A stretch of 64,000 bases of DNA, taken from contig OZ024724.1 of assembly GCA_964016875.1 (NCBI GenBank), positions 7,364,501-7,428,500 on the forward strand, given 5' to 3'. Under the pieces are notes generated by a model. It saw only the letters and a program-made list of their open reading frames with translations, had not been told where the DNA came from and did not search any database. Position numbers and translations under genes: made by a program. Source of the DNA: Fallopia convolvulus (Eukaryota; Streptophyta; Magnoliopsida; Caryophyllales; Polygonaceae). This document shows, in pieces, positions 10,910 through 23,111 of the stretch (its first letter is position 1; every line of letters begins with the position of its first letter).

Positions 10910-13150
10910 CACAGTATTATCTTGGGCCCGTTTTATGGCTTGTTTGGGCTTGAGTTTAGTGGTTGATTCTACCCGCACACTATTTGGGTTGTCTTTGAAT
11001 TATGCTCCCTAGCTTTCCAATCAAGGCCAAACCCAACCTCGATTCATGGACTCGACTTGGCTATCCATCGTCAACCAAAGGCAAAGAGAAAAATAGTTGT
11101 GGACTCAACTTTTTCTATTGATCGTCACCATAATCATTCCATAATCTAATCAGTTCTATGTGTCGAAAGAGGAAGAATAGAGAATTGTCTTGAAGAAGAG
11201 ACCAAACAACAGACACCGCAACTACACTTGACTACCACTAACATCTTATGCTTCCACTTGAGCCACCAGACCTTGCCCATAAATTTTCATTTTTTTTCTT
11301 CCCCTACCCCATACTTGACCATGTGAACCCTATGAGACCAATCTTGCATCCCTAATAACATACCTACCTTAGGGGATTTTTAAAGGATTTGATGTTATTA
11401 TGTTCTTGTTTAGATTTTTATTGAAAATGGATGACTTGCATATTGTATTCTCTAGATTATTAATTATTGGTTTCATTTAATTATTTGCGTAGTTAATTAT
11501 GATTTGATTGGTTGGAGATTTTTATGCTAGATTGTTCATTACATTAATTGTTACCGAAATTTTCGTCTTTGGATAGCCAAATTCATCCCTTTTCATTTTT
11601 TTCATCTAGATAGATTAATTGAAATTACAAATAAAAAACCAAGGAAGAGAAGATTTCTTGCATTATTGATTATGACATTTTATTTGTTCTATTCATGCCT
11701 ATAACCAAAAAAAACCACTCAATTGTGATCACATTCGATATAAGTTGAGCACATTAAAAAACCATTTTCGTGATCATCAATTGCCATAAATAAAGAATAA
11801 TTGATTACCAACCTTTTCTGATATGACTATGTCCAATCAAGTTAGCCAATCAATTTCTCAATGTGACTCTAGTCTATGACTCCGATCTCCTTACTCGAGT
11901 TTGCGACATCCTTGTCTTCATCCTAATGTCGATTTCAAGCACTTCATGTGAATGGACATCTAATAAATAAATCATATCTTTTAATATGAATTTATTTAAT
12001 TTTTAGATTTGTAATAAATGTATAAAAAAGGGAGAGTTGTGAGTTTACTGCCATATGAAAGGTTGGAAAAAGGATTGGTTTTTGAAGCCTTTAAATAGGC
12101 ACCTTTCTCTTCCTCTATCTTGTGTTAGGAAAGATTTGATCATCAAAAAATAAAGAGAATAAATAAAAAATATTAAAAGATGCATAAAATAAAAACAATT
12201 ATGTAAATAAATAGAATGCAACTATAAATTGAACATAATATGCAATATAGTACTCTTCATCTTTCAAAGTTCCCACAATAAAAAAACATTACCTCTTTAA
12301 TGCATGTTCCTAGCTTGGGTGTTGAATCTATATTTTAAAAATATTATTCCTGTCTATATTGGAGAAAAATATTTTGTGTGAACGACCGATTTCTAGGACG
12401 AGGGAGTTTCGTAGGGTTTGTGGAAGGAGTTGAAATTCTACATTTCAATTTATAGTGCAATTTGTTTTGCAAGTGAATTTAAGTTGTATCATAACACGAT
12501 TAATTGTATAATTTAAATAGGTTTGCGATTATATTTTTATATCAAGCTCAATCCAAAAATATATTCTTAACTCTTAATTTCGTTCCACCTCTTTTCTATA
12601 GTATCCATCCATCTAAGAACTACTTGCTTACTCTTTTCTATAGTAATGTGACAACACACATATACATATAAGCGAATAAGATGGTGATACATTGTGATCT
12701 TAGATTTTGCATGCAAATGAAGCTTACGCGGAGCTTTTAATATAGATAGTCGATTTCAAATTTGTTCAATTATTAGTTGAGTAATGGTCTAACCCCATGT
12801 TTAATTAATTAATTAGCCATGTATTTGCTATATGGACTAAGCCTATATACATCCATTGAATTTTGATATAAGAAAAGAAATGTTATGTTTGTTTTAAGTG
12901 TGATGGAGCCTTCACAAACTCCATCTGAGCTGAATGTGATTTGTTGCTAAAGCCTTCACCCCATCCATGCGTCGATGTCTCATGTATGGGAATGATGGAA
13001 ATACATGTGCATACAAATGTCTTCCTTTTATATTGACACATCAAGCCGTTATAGAGAAGTGGCATAAGAAGTAATTAACGAAAGAGGTGGGGGCAAATTA
13101 TTAGTGAGTAGGTTTGAAACCATTTTACTCATGTTCAAGGAATCTCTCTA
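10910..13150. other. AT-rich spacer, no gene seen
   Basis: No open frame with recognisable motifs and no clear repeat boundaries. Confidence 0.4.
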
Positions 13151-13173
13151 TATGAAACTGCCTCAATATTCTT

Positions 13174-13260
13174 CTATATAAGTATTTCTTCTACAACAAT
13201 CTCTTGTCTCCCTCACAACATCAAACCCTCTCTCTAAAGAGATAATTAGGTAAGCTCATA
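13174..13260 (+). promoter_or_regulatory. TATA box and 5' leader of the bHLH-like gene
   Basis: CTATATAAG at 13174-13182 is followed by a CT-rich, AUG-free leader and a good donor-like site (TTAG/GTAAGC at about 13251). This looks like a plant core promoter with a first non-coding exon. Confidence 0.45.
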
Positions 13261-13957
13261 TTCAAAGTGTTCTTGTATAATTAAAGGCATTCGATGGTCT
13301 CTTTTGTTTTGAATTGCAAATCCTGAGCTGTTTTTAGACAAAAATTTGATTAGAACTAGTGTATATTTGCTTGCTCTTCAGTTGTTTAGTCTGTTATATA
13401 CGAAGTGTCTCATCTTTTTGACAAAATACTTAAACCAACAAGATGTGTTTGCTTTTGTATGTAAAGTGACTTTTATTTTTATTTTCAAAATTATGGACAA
13501 TTTATGAGTGGAATTTGGTGATTCGGTCTTGTGTTTGGCTTTTAATGATCTTTGATACCATATGAGTTCCTTACTCTCAATACTAGATTGGATGTGTATC
13601 CTTGTGAATGATGATAGAATTATAGAATATATATGTTGAACTATTAGTTCTTCATTTCATTGAGTTTTTTTCTCACAACTCAACATTACAATTTATTAAT
13701 ACATTGTTGCATGTTATCACTAAGTTATTGATTTTGGACTTGGATAATGAAACATATATGTTGAACACACTGATTCACATAAATGGGGTTGTTTTTTTAT
13801 GTGACTATCATTGCCAACATTGCTGAAGTGTGTAAATTTGACTTATTCCTTGAATTGAGATATTTATCTAAGCTTGCATTACCCAAAGTTATTACTGATT
13901 AGAATTGTGTCTCTTGAGGTTTTACAAGCTTGTATGAGTAAATAGCAGCCTCTTAAT

Positions 13958-14365
13958 ATGCAAAAGGGGACACAAAACCAGAAAGAAGAGATGGATGAGC
14001 AAGGAATTATCTTAGGGCGTATACCCATGCAGGATAGTTTGAAGCAACTACAACGTTTAATCCCTTATTATAACATGGTACTATGATATACAATACTTCA
14101 ATTTAATGTTACCAAGAAAGTTTCAGCTTTCCTCAGTTTGTTTTCCGGGCGTTTGGCTAATTGTTTTGAGTTTTGATTATAGGGGGACATATCATCCATA
14201 GTTGCGAGTGCCATTTAGTACATAACTGTGTTGAACAAGAGAGTGAGCGAACTAAAGACTCTCTCTGAGAAGGAGAGATGTGAGAAGTACAAGACTAGTA
14301 TGGAGTTGGATGAAGTTATGGCTTCTGATTATAATAAGTATTGTAGTTTGGATAGTAAGCTTTGA
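13958..14365 (+). pseudogene. bHLH-like gene, decayed
   Basis: A first coding exon 13958-14077 (40 codons, donor ATG/GTACT) and a second starting at 14183 after a GATTATAG acceptor join in phase. Together they read as helix 1 (L-K-Q-L-Q-R-L-I-P), a short loop, then helix 2 and a zipper-like tail (Y-I-T-V-L-N-K-R-V-S-E-L-K) as in plant bHLH factors of the ORG2/bHLH36 style. The basic region is not convincing. Helix 2 is broken by a TAG at 14216-14218 where the family has Glu, a one-base change. Reading otherwise stays open to 14363-14365. It could also be a live gene with a different splice form. Confidence 0.42.
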
Positions 14366-15193
14366 GAGAGTAATGAGTGTTGAACACGCTCAATTTTTTG
14401 AGTTTATATGTCTGATTCGGTTTTATGTTTTAGTTAAGTCTAGGGCCATTATCACACGGTTTAGTAATCTTCTCCCTCAAATGTGTAGAATCAATGGAGG
14501 GAGAGGATCACAACTAAGGAGCGGTAGTGGAGATGAATGTGAGGTAGTTGTCTTGGTTGCCTTTTTTCTTTTTGTTCCTTGTGTTTTTTCTCTTTACTTT
14601 TTCATCCGTTGTTGCTTCCTTAGTGTTGCTTTTCCCTATTTGTCTTGGGTCTGTTAACCATACTCTATCGACTTTGTTACTTCTTGACCCCCAAGATCTC
14701 TTATGTACTGGAGCCATCTGGGTAGTTGTAGTAGTTGTTGTTGTATCGTACAGTACCGTTTGTTATCTGTATAATGGCTCTATCATGGTTACGAATAATG
14801 AGTTGTGTAATCCTATGATTTTTCAGTTTCTGCAAATTTTAGTGATAGTAATAGTAAGAGTTATGTTCAGAGTAATAGTAAGAGTTGGGTTTGTGATAGT
14901 AATAGTAAGAGTTTTTTTTTTTGAAAGCCAAGGATGAAAATATTTTACTGGCCTAGATAAGAATAAATAAGGTCAAAAATACCTTATAGCAAATGATTTG
15001 CATACTATTAAAAGTATATTATTGGCTTTATGATAAAATCATTTGTAGTTTAATGAACCACTATATTAAATCAAAAGGGTGAAATCATACAACATGGATA
15101 TGAATATAAAATTGTTGATGTGATATCTCTTATGAAGCAAAGTTTCAGAAATTTAACATGAAAATAATCTTGTCAAAATGGTGGAACAACTAA
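14366..15193. other. Spacer with short AGTAATAGTAAGAGTT repeats
   Basis: Three near copies of AGTAATAGTAAGAGTT occur at about 14840-14912. The rest is AT-rich with no recognised gene. Confidence 0.5.
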
Positions 15194-15201
15194 CATAACA
15201 T

Positions 15202-16349
15202 CAGTGTTCTAAAAAACGGTCTAGGCGGCCGCCTAGACAGCGCCTAGGCGCTTGGCGAGCAAGCACCGTCGCGATTTAAGCTTGGGCGGAGCTCTGGGCG
15301 GTTTAGGAGCTATACAACTTGCTGGGATGGCATAAACGGGCCTTACAAGCTGCATAAGTGCCCCCAAAGGCCCAAATACAATGTACGCTCAGCATATCTC
15401 CTTTGCTTTTATTACTTGCCTTCTTGTATTGAGTTTCACTGATCTCCGATGTGGGACTAATAAAAATTTCATTTAAACTCTCCTTCAAGAACAAGCTGGA
15501 CAATGACATTCTCCTCCCACCTACTCCTCTACCTCGACGGCTCGACCTCTCCGACACCAGACCTTCATACTCTGTCAGCGGCAAAGATGGGGCGGCTCCC
15601 CATAGATCTATAATTGCCTCCAGTAGGTTCGAACTCCCTTCAATTCCAATAGATTTGATTCCAATTTTTAGGTTTTGTCTTATTCAATTTGTATGTGATG
15701 ATTTGCATCTGTTTCGTTTTCAATTTATTCGTTTTTGTGTGAGTGATTCAGTGTAGCAGCAGCCATCAATATTTCATTTCAATTTCTACGATTTTTAATT
15801 GCAAGAGTTGTGTTGTTCTTATTCAATTTGTATGTGCTAAATTTTTCATGTGTTGTTCATTAATTTTGTTTTCAATATTTCAACAACCAGCAATCATTTC
15901 ATGTAAATTCCTGCATGCTTTTATTATAATTATATGGTTTTGTCTTTATTCAACTTGTAAGTGTTGAATTGCATCGGTTTTGTTTTCATTTTTTGTTTTT
16001 GTGTGTGTGACTAAGTGTAGCAGCCATTGATGAAGAAGCCCAAAGCTTGAAGCTAGTGAAGATCGAAAATAAAAAAGCGGCGCACAGGGGTTATTTTTTG
16101 GGTAGGAAATGGTTATTGTTTTTATTGGGCCGACTAATGGCCTAATGGGCCTATTTTTTAGAAAATTAATAAGCCTTTTTCAATAAATCAAAGCATTTAA
16201 AGTACCTCTTTTAGTGTAACTTGGACATTTTATATTTTCGTTCCAAAACTAGGAAACCGCCTAGGCGCCCGCCTAGAAGGCCGCCCAACGTCTAGGTGCT
16301 AGGCGGAAGCTCATCGCCCAGCTTCCGCCTAGCGTTTTTTAGAACACTG
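15202..16349 (-). mobile_element. Non-autonomous hAT transposon, copy 2
   Basis: The 1148-bp element has the same ends as copy 1 (CAGTGTTCTAAAAAACG), inverted relative to it, with a perfect 8-bp target duplication CATAACAT (15194-15201 and 16350-16357). Only a scattering of differences separates the two copies by eye, for example near both ends. Both open frames inside are shared between copies and match nothing I know. No transposase is present, so mobilisation must have come from an autonomous relative. Confidence 0.95.
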
Positions 16350-16451
16350 CATAACATGCAAACCATCTATATGCAATTCCCATAGCTCTCGGTCATTTTA
16401 CTGTTTTTCCCCTCATTCACATGAAATAATAACAATACTACGTATAACAGC

Positions 16452-16642
16452 TTTCGGGCATTTGGTTCAACAGTTTGGCATTTGGGGTAGTACCCTAGGT
16501 AACCGTTTCGAATCTCGCGGGCGACGGTTTTTCCTTTCCTATTTAGAGTTAGTTATTAACTAGTTCTCATCCCTAGTGGCTTCTCTAGGCGAGCCCAAAT
16601 AGAACTTATGGCTACCCTAATCCTTACCCTATCAATAAAAAA
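16452..16642 (+). mobile_element. tRNA-derived SINE, copy 1
   Basis: A tRNA-like head with box A-like (TTGGTTCAACAGTTTGG) and box B-like (GTTTCGAATCTCG) sequences is followed by a body and an A-rich end (ATCAATAAAAAA). A related copy sits at about 48330-48530, aligning through head, AGTTCTCATCC block and tail. Target duplications were not resolved. Confidence 0.6.
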
Positions 16643-16689
16643 CATTAGTACAACAACAAATGACTGTACACTTTAATTAGTTTCTTCAG

Positions 16690-17560
16690 TGGCGGAATAA
16701 GATGAGGACCAGAAGTGGCCCTGTGCTGCGATCCAGTCCTAGACCCAGATCGATCAAGGCGAACCGGAGTTTACCCAAGCTGTGGCGTCCCCCTTGGCGC
16801 GACGGTCCCTGCCGAAGAGCTCGCGCCACCAGAATGCCAACAACTCCCGAGCGCGGGAAAAACGCCGGGAGCGCGACCGCGCTCCGGCCGGTCGTGACCG
16901 CGCTCCGCCCGCAGTGTGACGATGCCCTCGGGCGCGGCCTAGCCCCTCAAAGCGCGATCGCGCTCTCTTGGGCCAAGCCGCGCTCCGACTGGCGGTGATT
17001 CGGATATGACCGAGTCCATCGTGAGTCTTTCCGAGGCCTCGGGTCTTCGGGTTTCTATCTTTACTTTTATGTCGGGATTTTAATAGAAACGATTACTTAA
17101 ATTGGTATTGTTTATATTTCCGCTATTTATTTTAATTAGCGAGATGGGTTGTGCTTGCATGCTTGGGCCCATTCTCACTAGGGTTTCTAGGTTTAGATCT
17201 AGCTTTCTATTTAAGTTGTCAGACTTCATACTTTCAGTTTTCACGCTTGAATTGAATTGAATTTGCCTTTGTTGAATCGAGTTTCTCTTCCCTAGGCATC
17301 AGGCGTCACAATCCTTCTATCCTTCTTCCAATCGCCCTACAATCATTCTAAGGTTTCGCTTGTCGGAATCAATTCCATCTCGAGACGCTGTTAGAACCCT
17401 AAAGACGTACTAACAACCTCGATCCGCGCGCCCCTGCGTGCCAATTCTCGCTTGCTTTCGCTCCATCGTTCGTCGAGATCGTGCCGGGATTCAGAATACG
17501 AGACGTCGGTCCTTGTAGCGAGGCGAAACGCATCACCCTGACCCCTAATCCAAATTTTTT
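16690..17560. other. GC-rich block with palindromes, probable retroelement remnant
   Basis: Unusually GC-rich at 16700-17000 against AT-rich surroundings. Contains the perfect palindrome AGCGCGATCGCGCT (16951-16964), the near-palindrome GAGCGCGACCGCGCTC (16869-16884) and further CGCGCTCCG repeats. The following 17000-17560 resembles LTR-type sequence in tone, but I found no terminal repeats or primer-binding site. An open frame at 16702-16998 has no known motif. Confidence 0.4.
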
Positions 17561-19359
17561 ACTATATGTTTTCCTTTCGTCGTCGAGAGCTTTAATTTGG
17601 TATATTATATGCTCTGATTCGATATCCTAGCAAAAAGTTGTGAAAGTTTGAAGATTAGATGTATGTAAACTACGTTTACATGTCATTTGCATAGTCATAA
17701 TACTTTTATGTTTTGTTAAATTTCATATCTTCATACTGAGTATTGATAATACTTTTATGATTTATTCAATGGATAAGTATTGTATATTACTGTGATATGA
17801 ACCTATGCAACTAATGACATCCCATGGACAACACACGTAAATGATTTCATGGAAAAAAATGTCAATACTTAAATAGCATTTATGTTTATTAATATACAAT
17901 AAATGTGAAATTTAACTCTACATATTCATTCACTATATGTAGTTGCCACAAAACAAAGCACATATATCAATCTCAATTCAAGCACACTCAAATAAACACA
18001 ATCTGATATGCATGTTTGATTTGGTCATTTGAATTAGCTTCCTTATTTTAAATGAGAAGATTGACTTTTAAGTAAATCTTGCCTATTGTATTAGCTTCGA
18101 AAGGTATGTATGTATTTCATATTATTTAGATCAATTATTAGAAATGTCAAATTATGATAAGCAATAAACTCCAAACTATGGAATTATATACATTGTGATA
18201 TTAATTTGTTCATTTTTTGTTCTTATATGGTCAATTATCATTTATACTTGTTTATTAATTACTTATAAATGGCAAGAAGCGAAATATTAATTAGTAAACT
18301 CCAAACTTTTGTTTGTTTATTTTTTAAAAAATATAATTGTTTGGTGTGTGTTGATCATGTGCTCTATACAATTAAATTTACTATATATGAAATGAAATAA
18401 CTATAATTTTATTTTTGAATTAGCAATACCCCTTTTTCAAATCTTTAAAAAGTACTACGGTGATGTAATTATTATTTTTATATATGTCAATCTTTATAGT
18501 TGTTATGCAAAACATGTAAACCGATTGTATAAATTGTCCTTAATGCCTTATGCACATGAGAGACAAATGAAATATATTCCTACATGCATTATAATCAACT
18601 CTATGAAATTATTTTATTTCACTAATCGCTAGTTCTTATATATGACCATCTTTATAGGGGTGACACTGATTATATATTTCTTAGGTCTCAAACACACTAA
18701 AGCAAACAAAATGCCTTCCTAGCTACATGCATATTCATTTATATATAAGACATCGAAAAATTTATTGTATATATGATGGTATTTTATTACATGTTTGATA
18801 TTATATATATTCTGGAAAATTGTTGGGATTTTTTCACCTAAACATTCTCACAAAATTGGACATTATATTACATATTCGTATAATTTTCTATTAAAAATAT
18901 TAATGGTTTGATTTTCATGTTAAATGAAGTTAAGGCAATTTGTTGTTTCTATTCTTTTTTGTCTAATTATTTTCTTCAATTTTAGAGTTTTGTTATGTTT
19001 GTTTTGTTGTTATATGTATTAACATCTAAAACATATTTTGTGATTTGAATTTTCTCTACTTTAATTTTAGGATTTTAAGATTTTAGGGGTTTGTTATTAA
19101 AGGACTTTTCAATTTGAGGGTTCATTATAGAGTTTCTAATTTGAGGAGTATTTGATGGTATATTATTGTCTTAAGGATTAAAAAAATAGAGATAACCCCT
19201 ACATATTTTTTTATTTTAAAGATTTTCTTGCATATAATGCAAGGCAGAATTAAAAAGTTAGTGTCTCAAGATGAAAATATTAAAAATTATATTGTCTAAG
19301 TAAAGTGTAGGGATGTAAAAGATATATTCATGTTGTTTAGTGTCTTTTTGACAAGTATT
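17561..19359. other. AT-rich spacer, no gene seen
   Basis: Long AT-rich stretch without recognisable coding or repeat structure. Confidence 0.4.
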
Positions 19360-19700
19360 CACTACCAAATAACTAGGCTATTGTAACCCTTGATAACTAC
19401 TACGATATGGCTAAAAACCATTAGGCCTATTGTCACACTTTACACATTGTTACATCAGATGCCCTTGCATTAGCCCTATTGTAATGGTTGTTTAGCCTAA
19501 TGTAATATTTTACTAACTTTTCCAAAAAACATTACAATAGATAAAAAATCCTTTACATAATACAACCATTATGTTAGATAAAAATCCATTAAATAATAGA
19601 TACATTGCATTAGATATAAATCCATTACATTTGGAACGATCATTATCATTATACTCTTCCATTACATTAATCACCTAATGTAACACATGTATTGAATAAA
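19360..19700 (+). mobile_element. CACTA (En/Spm) transposon end
   Basis: Begins CACTACCAAATAACTAGG at 19360 after the trinucleotide ATT (19357-19359). It carries many short subterminal repeats of the ATTACATTAGG, CATTACA and GTAATGG type over about 340 bp, the usual look of a CACTA end. I could not find the matching TAGTG end by eye, so the other limit is unknown. Confidence 0.5.
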
Positions 19701-21759
19701 TGAAATTCTAATTACAATAATATAGTATATATATAATTAGATACATCTACATTCAACTATAATAGATATATATATATATACATATATTCAAGAAGGTAAA
19801 TACGCTTAAAAATTAAACTTCATATTAATACTTAAGATAATATCCAAAATGATACATAGTACCAAAAATATATGTATCCAAGTACAATTGTTTAGCTATA
19901 AGTAGCTAGCAAGATATATACTAGCTAGCTTACATGCATGTATATATCGAAATATATATACATAATATGATCCATGCCAATAACAAACCATGTCACCACA
20001 TTATGCTTGCACCAAAAATAGTAGCATCCATTGTGGTACTTGATTAATTGACATTTGTGGCTTCAACCTTCCTCATCACTACGCATCTATGTCTAATAAC
20101 AAAATATGGATAAATGAGAACAAAAAGAACTAATTAAGCACAACACCAATGAGTTAACATAAACAATATAAGCAAACCAACTAGAAAACAACATCATCAA
20201 AACTTACGTACCAAAACTAGTTGTAACTCAATAGATTTAGAGGTAGAGCAAATTGAAAGAATACAACGGAAATTGATCAAAAACAAAAACATAAAGTTGA
20301 ATAAAAATCTTAGACACAAGCCATGACCAACAAACTAAAGCCAACAACTAATCAAATTAAAAAACCTCATCAAAACTTACCAAAATCAGCTAAACTCAAC
20401 AGATTTAGCTATACAACAACCTAAGAAAAGTACTAGAAATTGAACAAAAGTACACACGCAAAACCAACAAGAGCTCAACAAATTCAGCAAGTAATTATCA
20501 TATTACCAAAGATCCAACATAAACGACATCACTAAAGCTTACTATAACCATCTAGTAGAAAGGCAGCAAAAGTTCATCAAAAACACACACAAACCATCAA
20601 CAACACACAAGAGGTAGCAACCAAACAATAAAAAAGTTGTAAGAAACACTTAAGCACACAAATAACTTGTTGAATAATGTCTCATCGTACCGAAGTCCAA
20701 ATATCTTTAGCACTCACTTGCAATTTTTGATCAATTATCTGAGCAACCAAAAGGCTTGCAACAACCGTCCACCTCAGACCAAAGGCAGGGGATCTTGGAT
20801 AAACACAAACTTGCAGCCTTCACCTCCCATACCTGCAAATAAAAGCATCATACAAAATCAATAATTAAATATGAACAAAATGAAAACACGCTGTTTTTAA
20901 AGTTAATAGAGGATAATTTTTTTTCCAAAACATGGACAACCCTCCTCTCATTAAGTTCATGTTTTCATATTCTACTCTAGATACACATGAACAAATTTGC
21001 TTTTCTTAAAATTCACTTATAAAAATATATAATTATTATCAACACTGCTAAGCAAGATTACTAACACTGATGTTTCAAACCAATCATCTAGCTCAAGATT
21101 ATCTCCATAAACATAGTATGAGTATACATCATGTCAATAACATACAAAGTAATCAAAGTTTATAAATAGTCTAGTTTAGTTCTAATTAGAGAAAACAATA
21201 TAAAAATCTTGTGCCATGGTATAGTAGTGTCTATGAGTACCTTTGGGTCAGAATTCTAGTCTAAACATAAATTTCTCAAGTATTGCTTCATAAAATCCAG
21301 TACCTGGAGAGCATGATGAGAATCAGTGTCCACAAGTCTCATCATATAATATAGGATATGGAGAAATTTAACATTGAATACATATATAAATGTATCCCCT
21401 ATTTTGCAAATGCATCTAGACTAGACTTGATCAATTTCATATTATAAAAGTAAGAGAGAAAAGATTAAAATAGAAATCCATGATTAAACATACTCCTCCC
21501 TAATAAGCTAAGACTTGTTCACTTCCCACAACCATAAAAAGGGGTACCAAATTTAGGGAATCTCCAATACTGAAGGTAAATGTCAACAAGCTAACCTTAT
21601 AGTTCTTAAGATCCCATAAACACCATAGAGATGAAAAAGAAACATTAATAGCCATACATTTCCATGTAATCTTTTTTCAATTGAAGCTCATTATTGGACC
21701 GCATTGAAGGCTCATAACTATTCTCCTTGTTCAGTATTTTAATAATCAAATCCTCACAA
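19701..21759. other. AT-rich region, possibly CACTA body
   Basis: No convincing coding region. Recurrent ATCAAAACTTAC motifs (about 20200, 20375, 20535) could be decayed internal repeats or splice donors on the minus strand of a transposon gene, but no protein domain is readable. Confidence 0.3.
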
Positions 21760-22003
21760 GTGCAGAATACGCTTGAACATATTCAAGAGGTTAATAGAGC
21801 AAGCTACGACTTTTAATCCTTCCAAGCGAGAACTTGAAAGGGAGTGGTTTTCACACTTGATTGAAAGAGTTCGTTAATCAAGTGTTTACACTATAAAATT
21901 CATTATGTCAAGTAAGTCTTTTCTGTTTATTATTTCCACTGCATATACTTTGAAGTCGGTGAATTAGTTGAGGTCGACGACTTAGACGTACTAATGATCC
22001 TAC
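21760..22003 (-). mobile_element. LTR-like fragment, inverted relative of 9901-10110
   Basis: On the minus strand this reads in the same order as 9901-10110: GTAGGATCATTAGTACGTC, then a CGACCTCAACTAA block, GACTTACTTGACA and GGAAGGATTAAAAGTCGTAGC. It abuts a Copia gag fragment at 22004. Confidence 0.55.
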
Positions 22004-22600
22004 TATCGAACCAGTCACAAGCCATGGTTTATTTTTCGCCATCAAGGAAACCTCCACGGTTCTCTTCTGGTGACTATAATTCCTTTCATTGAGTAAACAT
22101 GTCGATAGAATGTAATTAAGGTGATCAGAATGCGGAAGAAAGAGTTCATCTGAAGAGGAATCCCTAGAATTTCTGGAATTTCCACCTTCAGTTTGGGAAT
22201 TTCCAGTCCCTTGTGTTATCGTGCGACCTAGGGCTAAGATACCATGTTAATTTGTGTATAAAGCTTTGAGGTTGATGAACAAATCAGATAGAAAGGAGAA
22301 TCGAGAAAGACAACATTGAGAGCTTATATATGAGTCAAATTGGGGATGACTTTTCTAAAGAACCAAGATAAATAAATAGAATAAATCTTATTCACCTGGT
22401 TCACTATCTAAGAGTTTTAAAGCACTCGGGTTCAAGTGTTGTATGAATGTTTGAAGTATAGGAAAAGATAGAATTATTCTGACTATATATAATGTGGTTT
22501 GTGTACATCTAATATTTTAACGTTCATAATGTTTTATTCACGTTTCAGATTGAAATTTATAATATATCAAATCAAAACTCTCGACACGAACATATATATT
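22004..22600 (-). mobile_element. Copia 5' fragment: LTR end, primer-binding site, gag start
   Basis: Reading the minus strand: an LTR tail ending TTAACA at 22245, a primer-binding site TGGTATCTTA (22235-22244), a leader, then gag N-terminal coding (about 22160-22004). The gag part has the H-x-S-D-H motif, an N-Y-x-x-x-K-R segment and A-K-N-K-x-W-x-V-x-G-S, typical of Copia gag (retrotran_gag_3 type). It stops abruptly at 22004 against LTR-like sequence. The outer LTR limit near 22600 is a guess. Confidence 0.65.
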
Positions 22601-23100
22601 AAAAATGAATTGGGGACATAGCCCTGTACTAATTCTCCATTTTTGGGTTGCATTTTTCTTTATATGTATTCCTAATGTTCACATAAAGATTTAAAAAAAA
22701 GTGATTAAAGGTCGAGATTCTTAGGTGTCACATGTTGAACATGCTAAACATTTAAAAAAAGAAAAAGAAAAGTGGGGATAGAATAAGTAGATCATGTGGA
22801 ATGCATGTTTTTTTTTGTGCAATACATTATTCATTTAATTCAACTTTCATCCCAAACTATCTTGAAAAAGAAATGTTGTTGCAGCAAGAGGATGTGATTC
22901 TTGACTTGCCATCAAATGCAGGAATATGAACCTTGAGCAGAATGCTAAACTCAGAACCTTCTCCTCATACAAAATAGAAGTTATATTCTTAGGTAATGAA
23001 AGTTGTCGGAATTTTTATAATAAAAAAAAAAAAAACAAATATCCACTCAAACCTCCAAATCCCACTGTAAGTGAAATTACACTGAATTGACAGGAAAGAT
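22601..23100. other. AT-rich spacer, no gene seen
   Basis: Nothing recognised apart from A and T tracts. May hold the missing 3' part of the hAT element to the right. Confidence 0.35.
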
Positions 23101-23111
23101 GCTACATTCCT

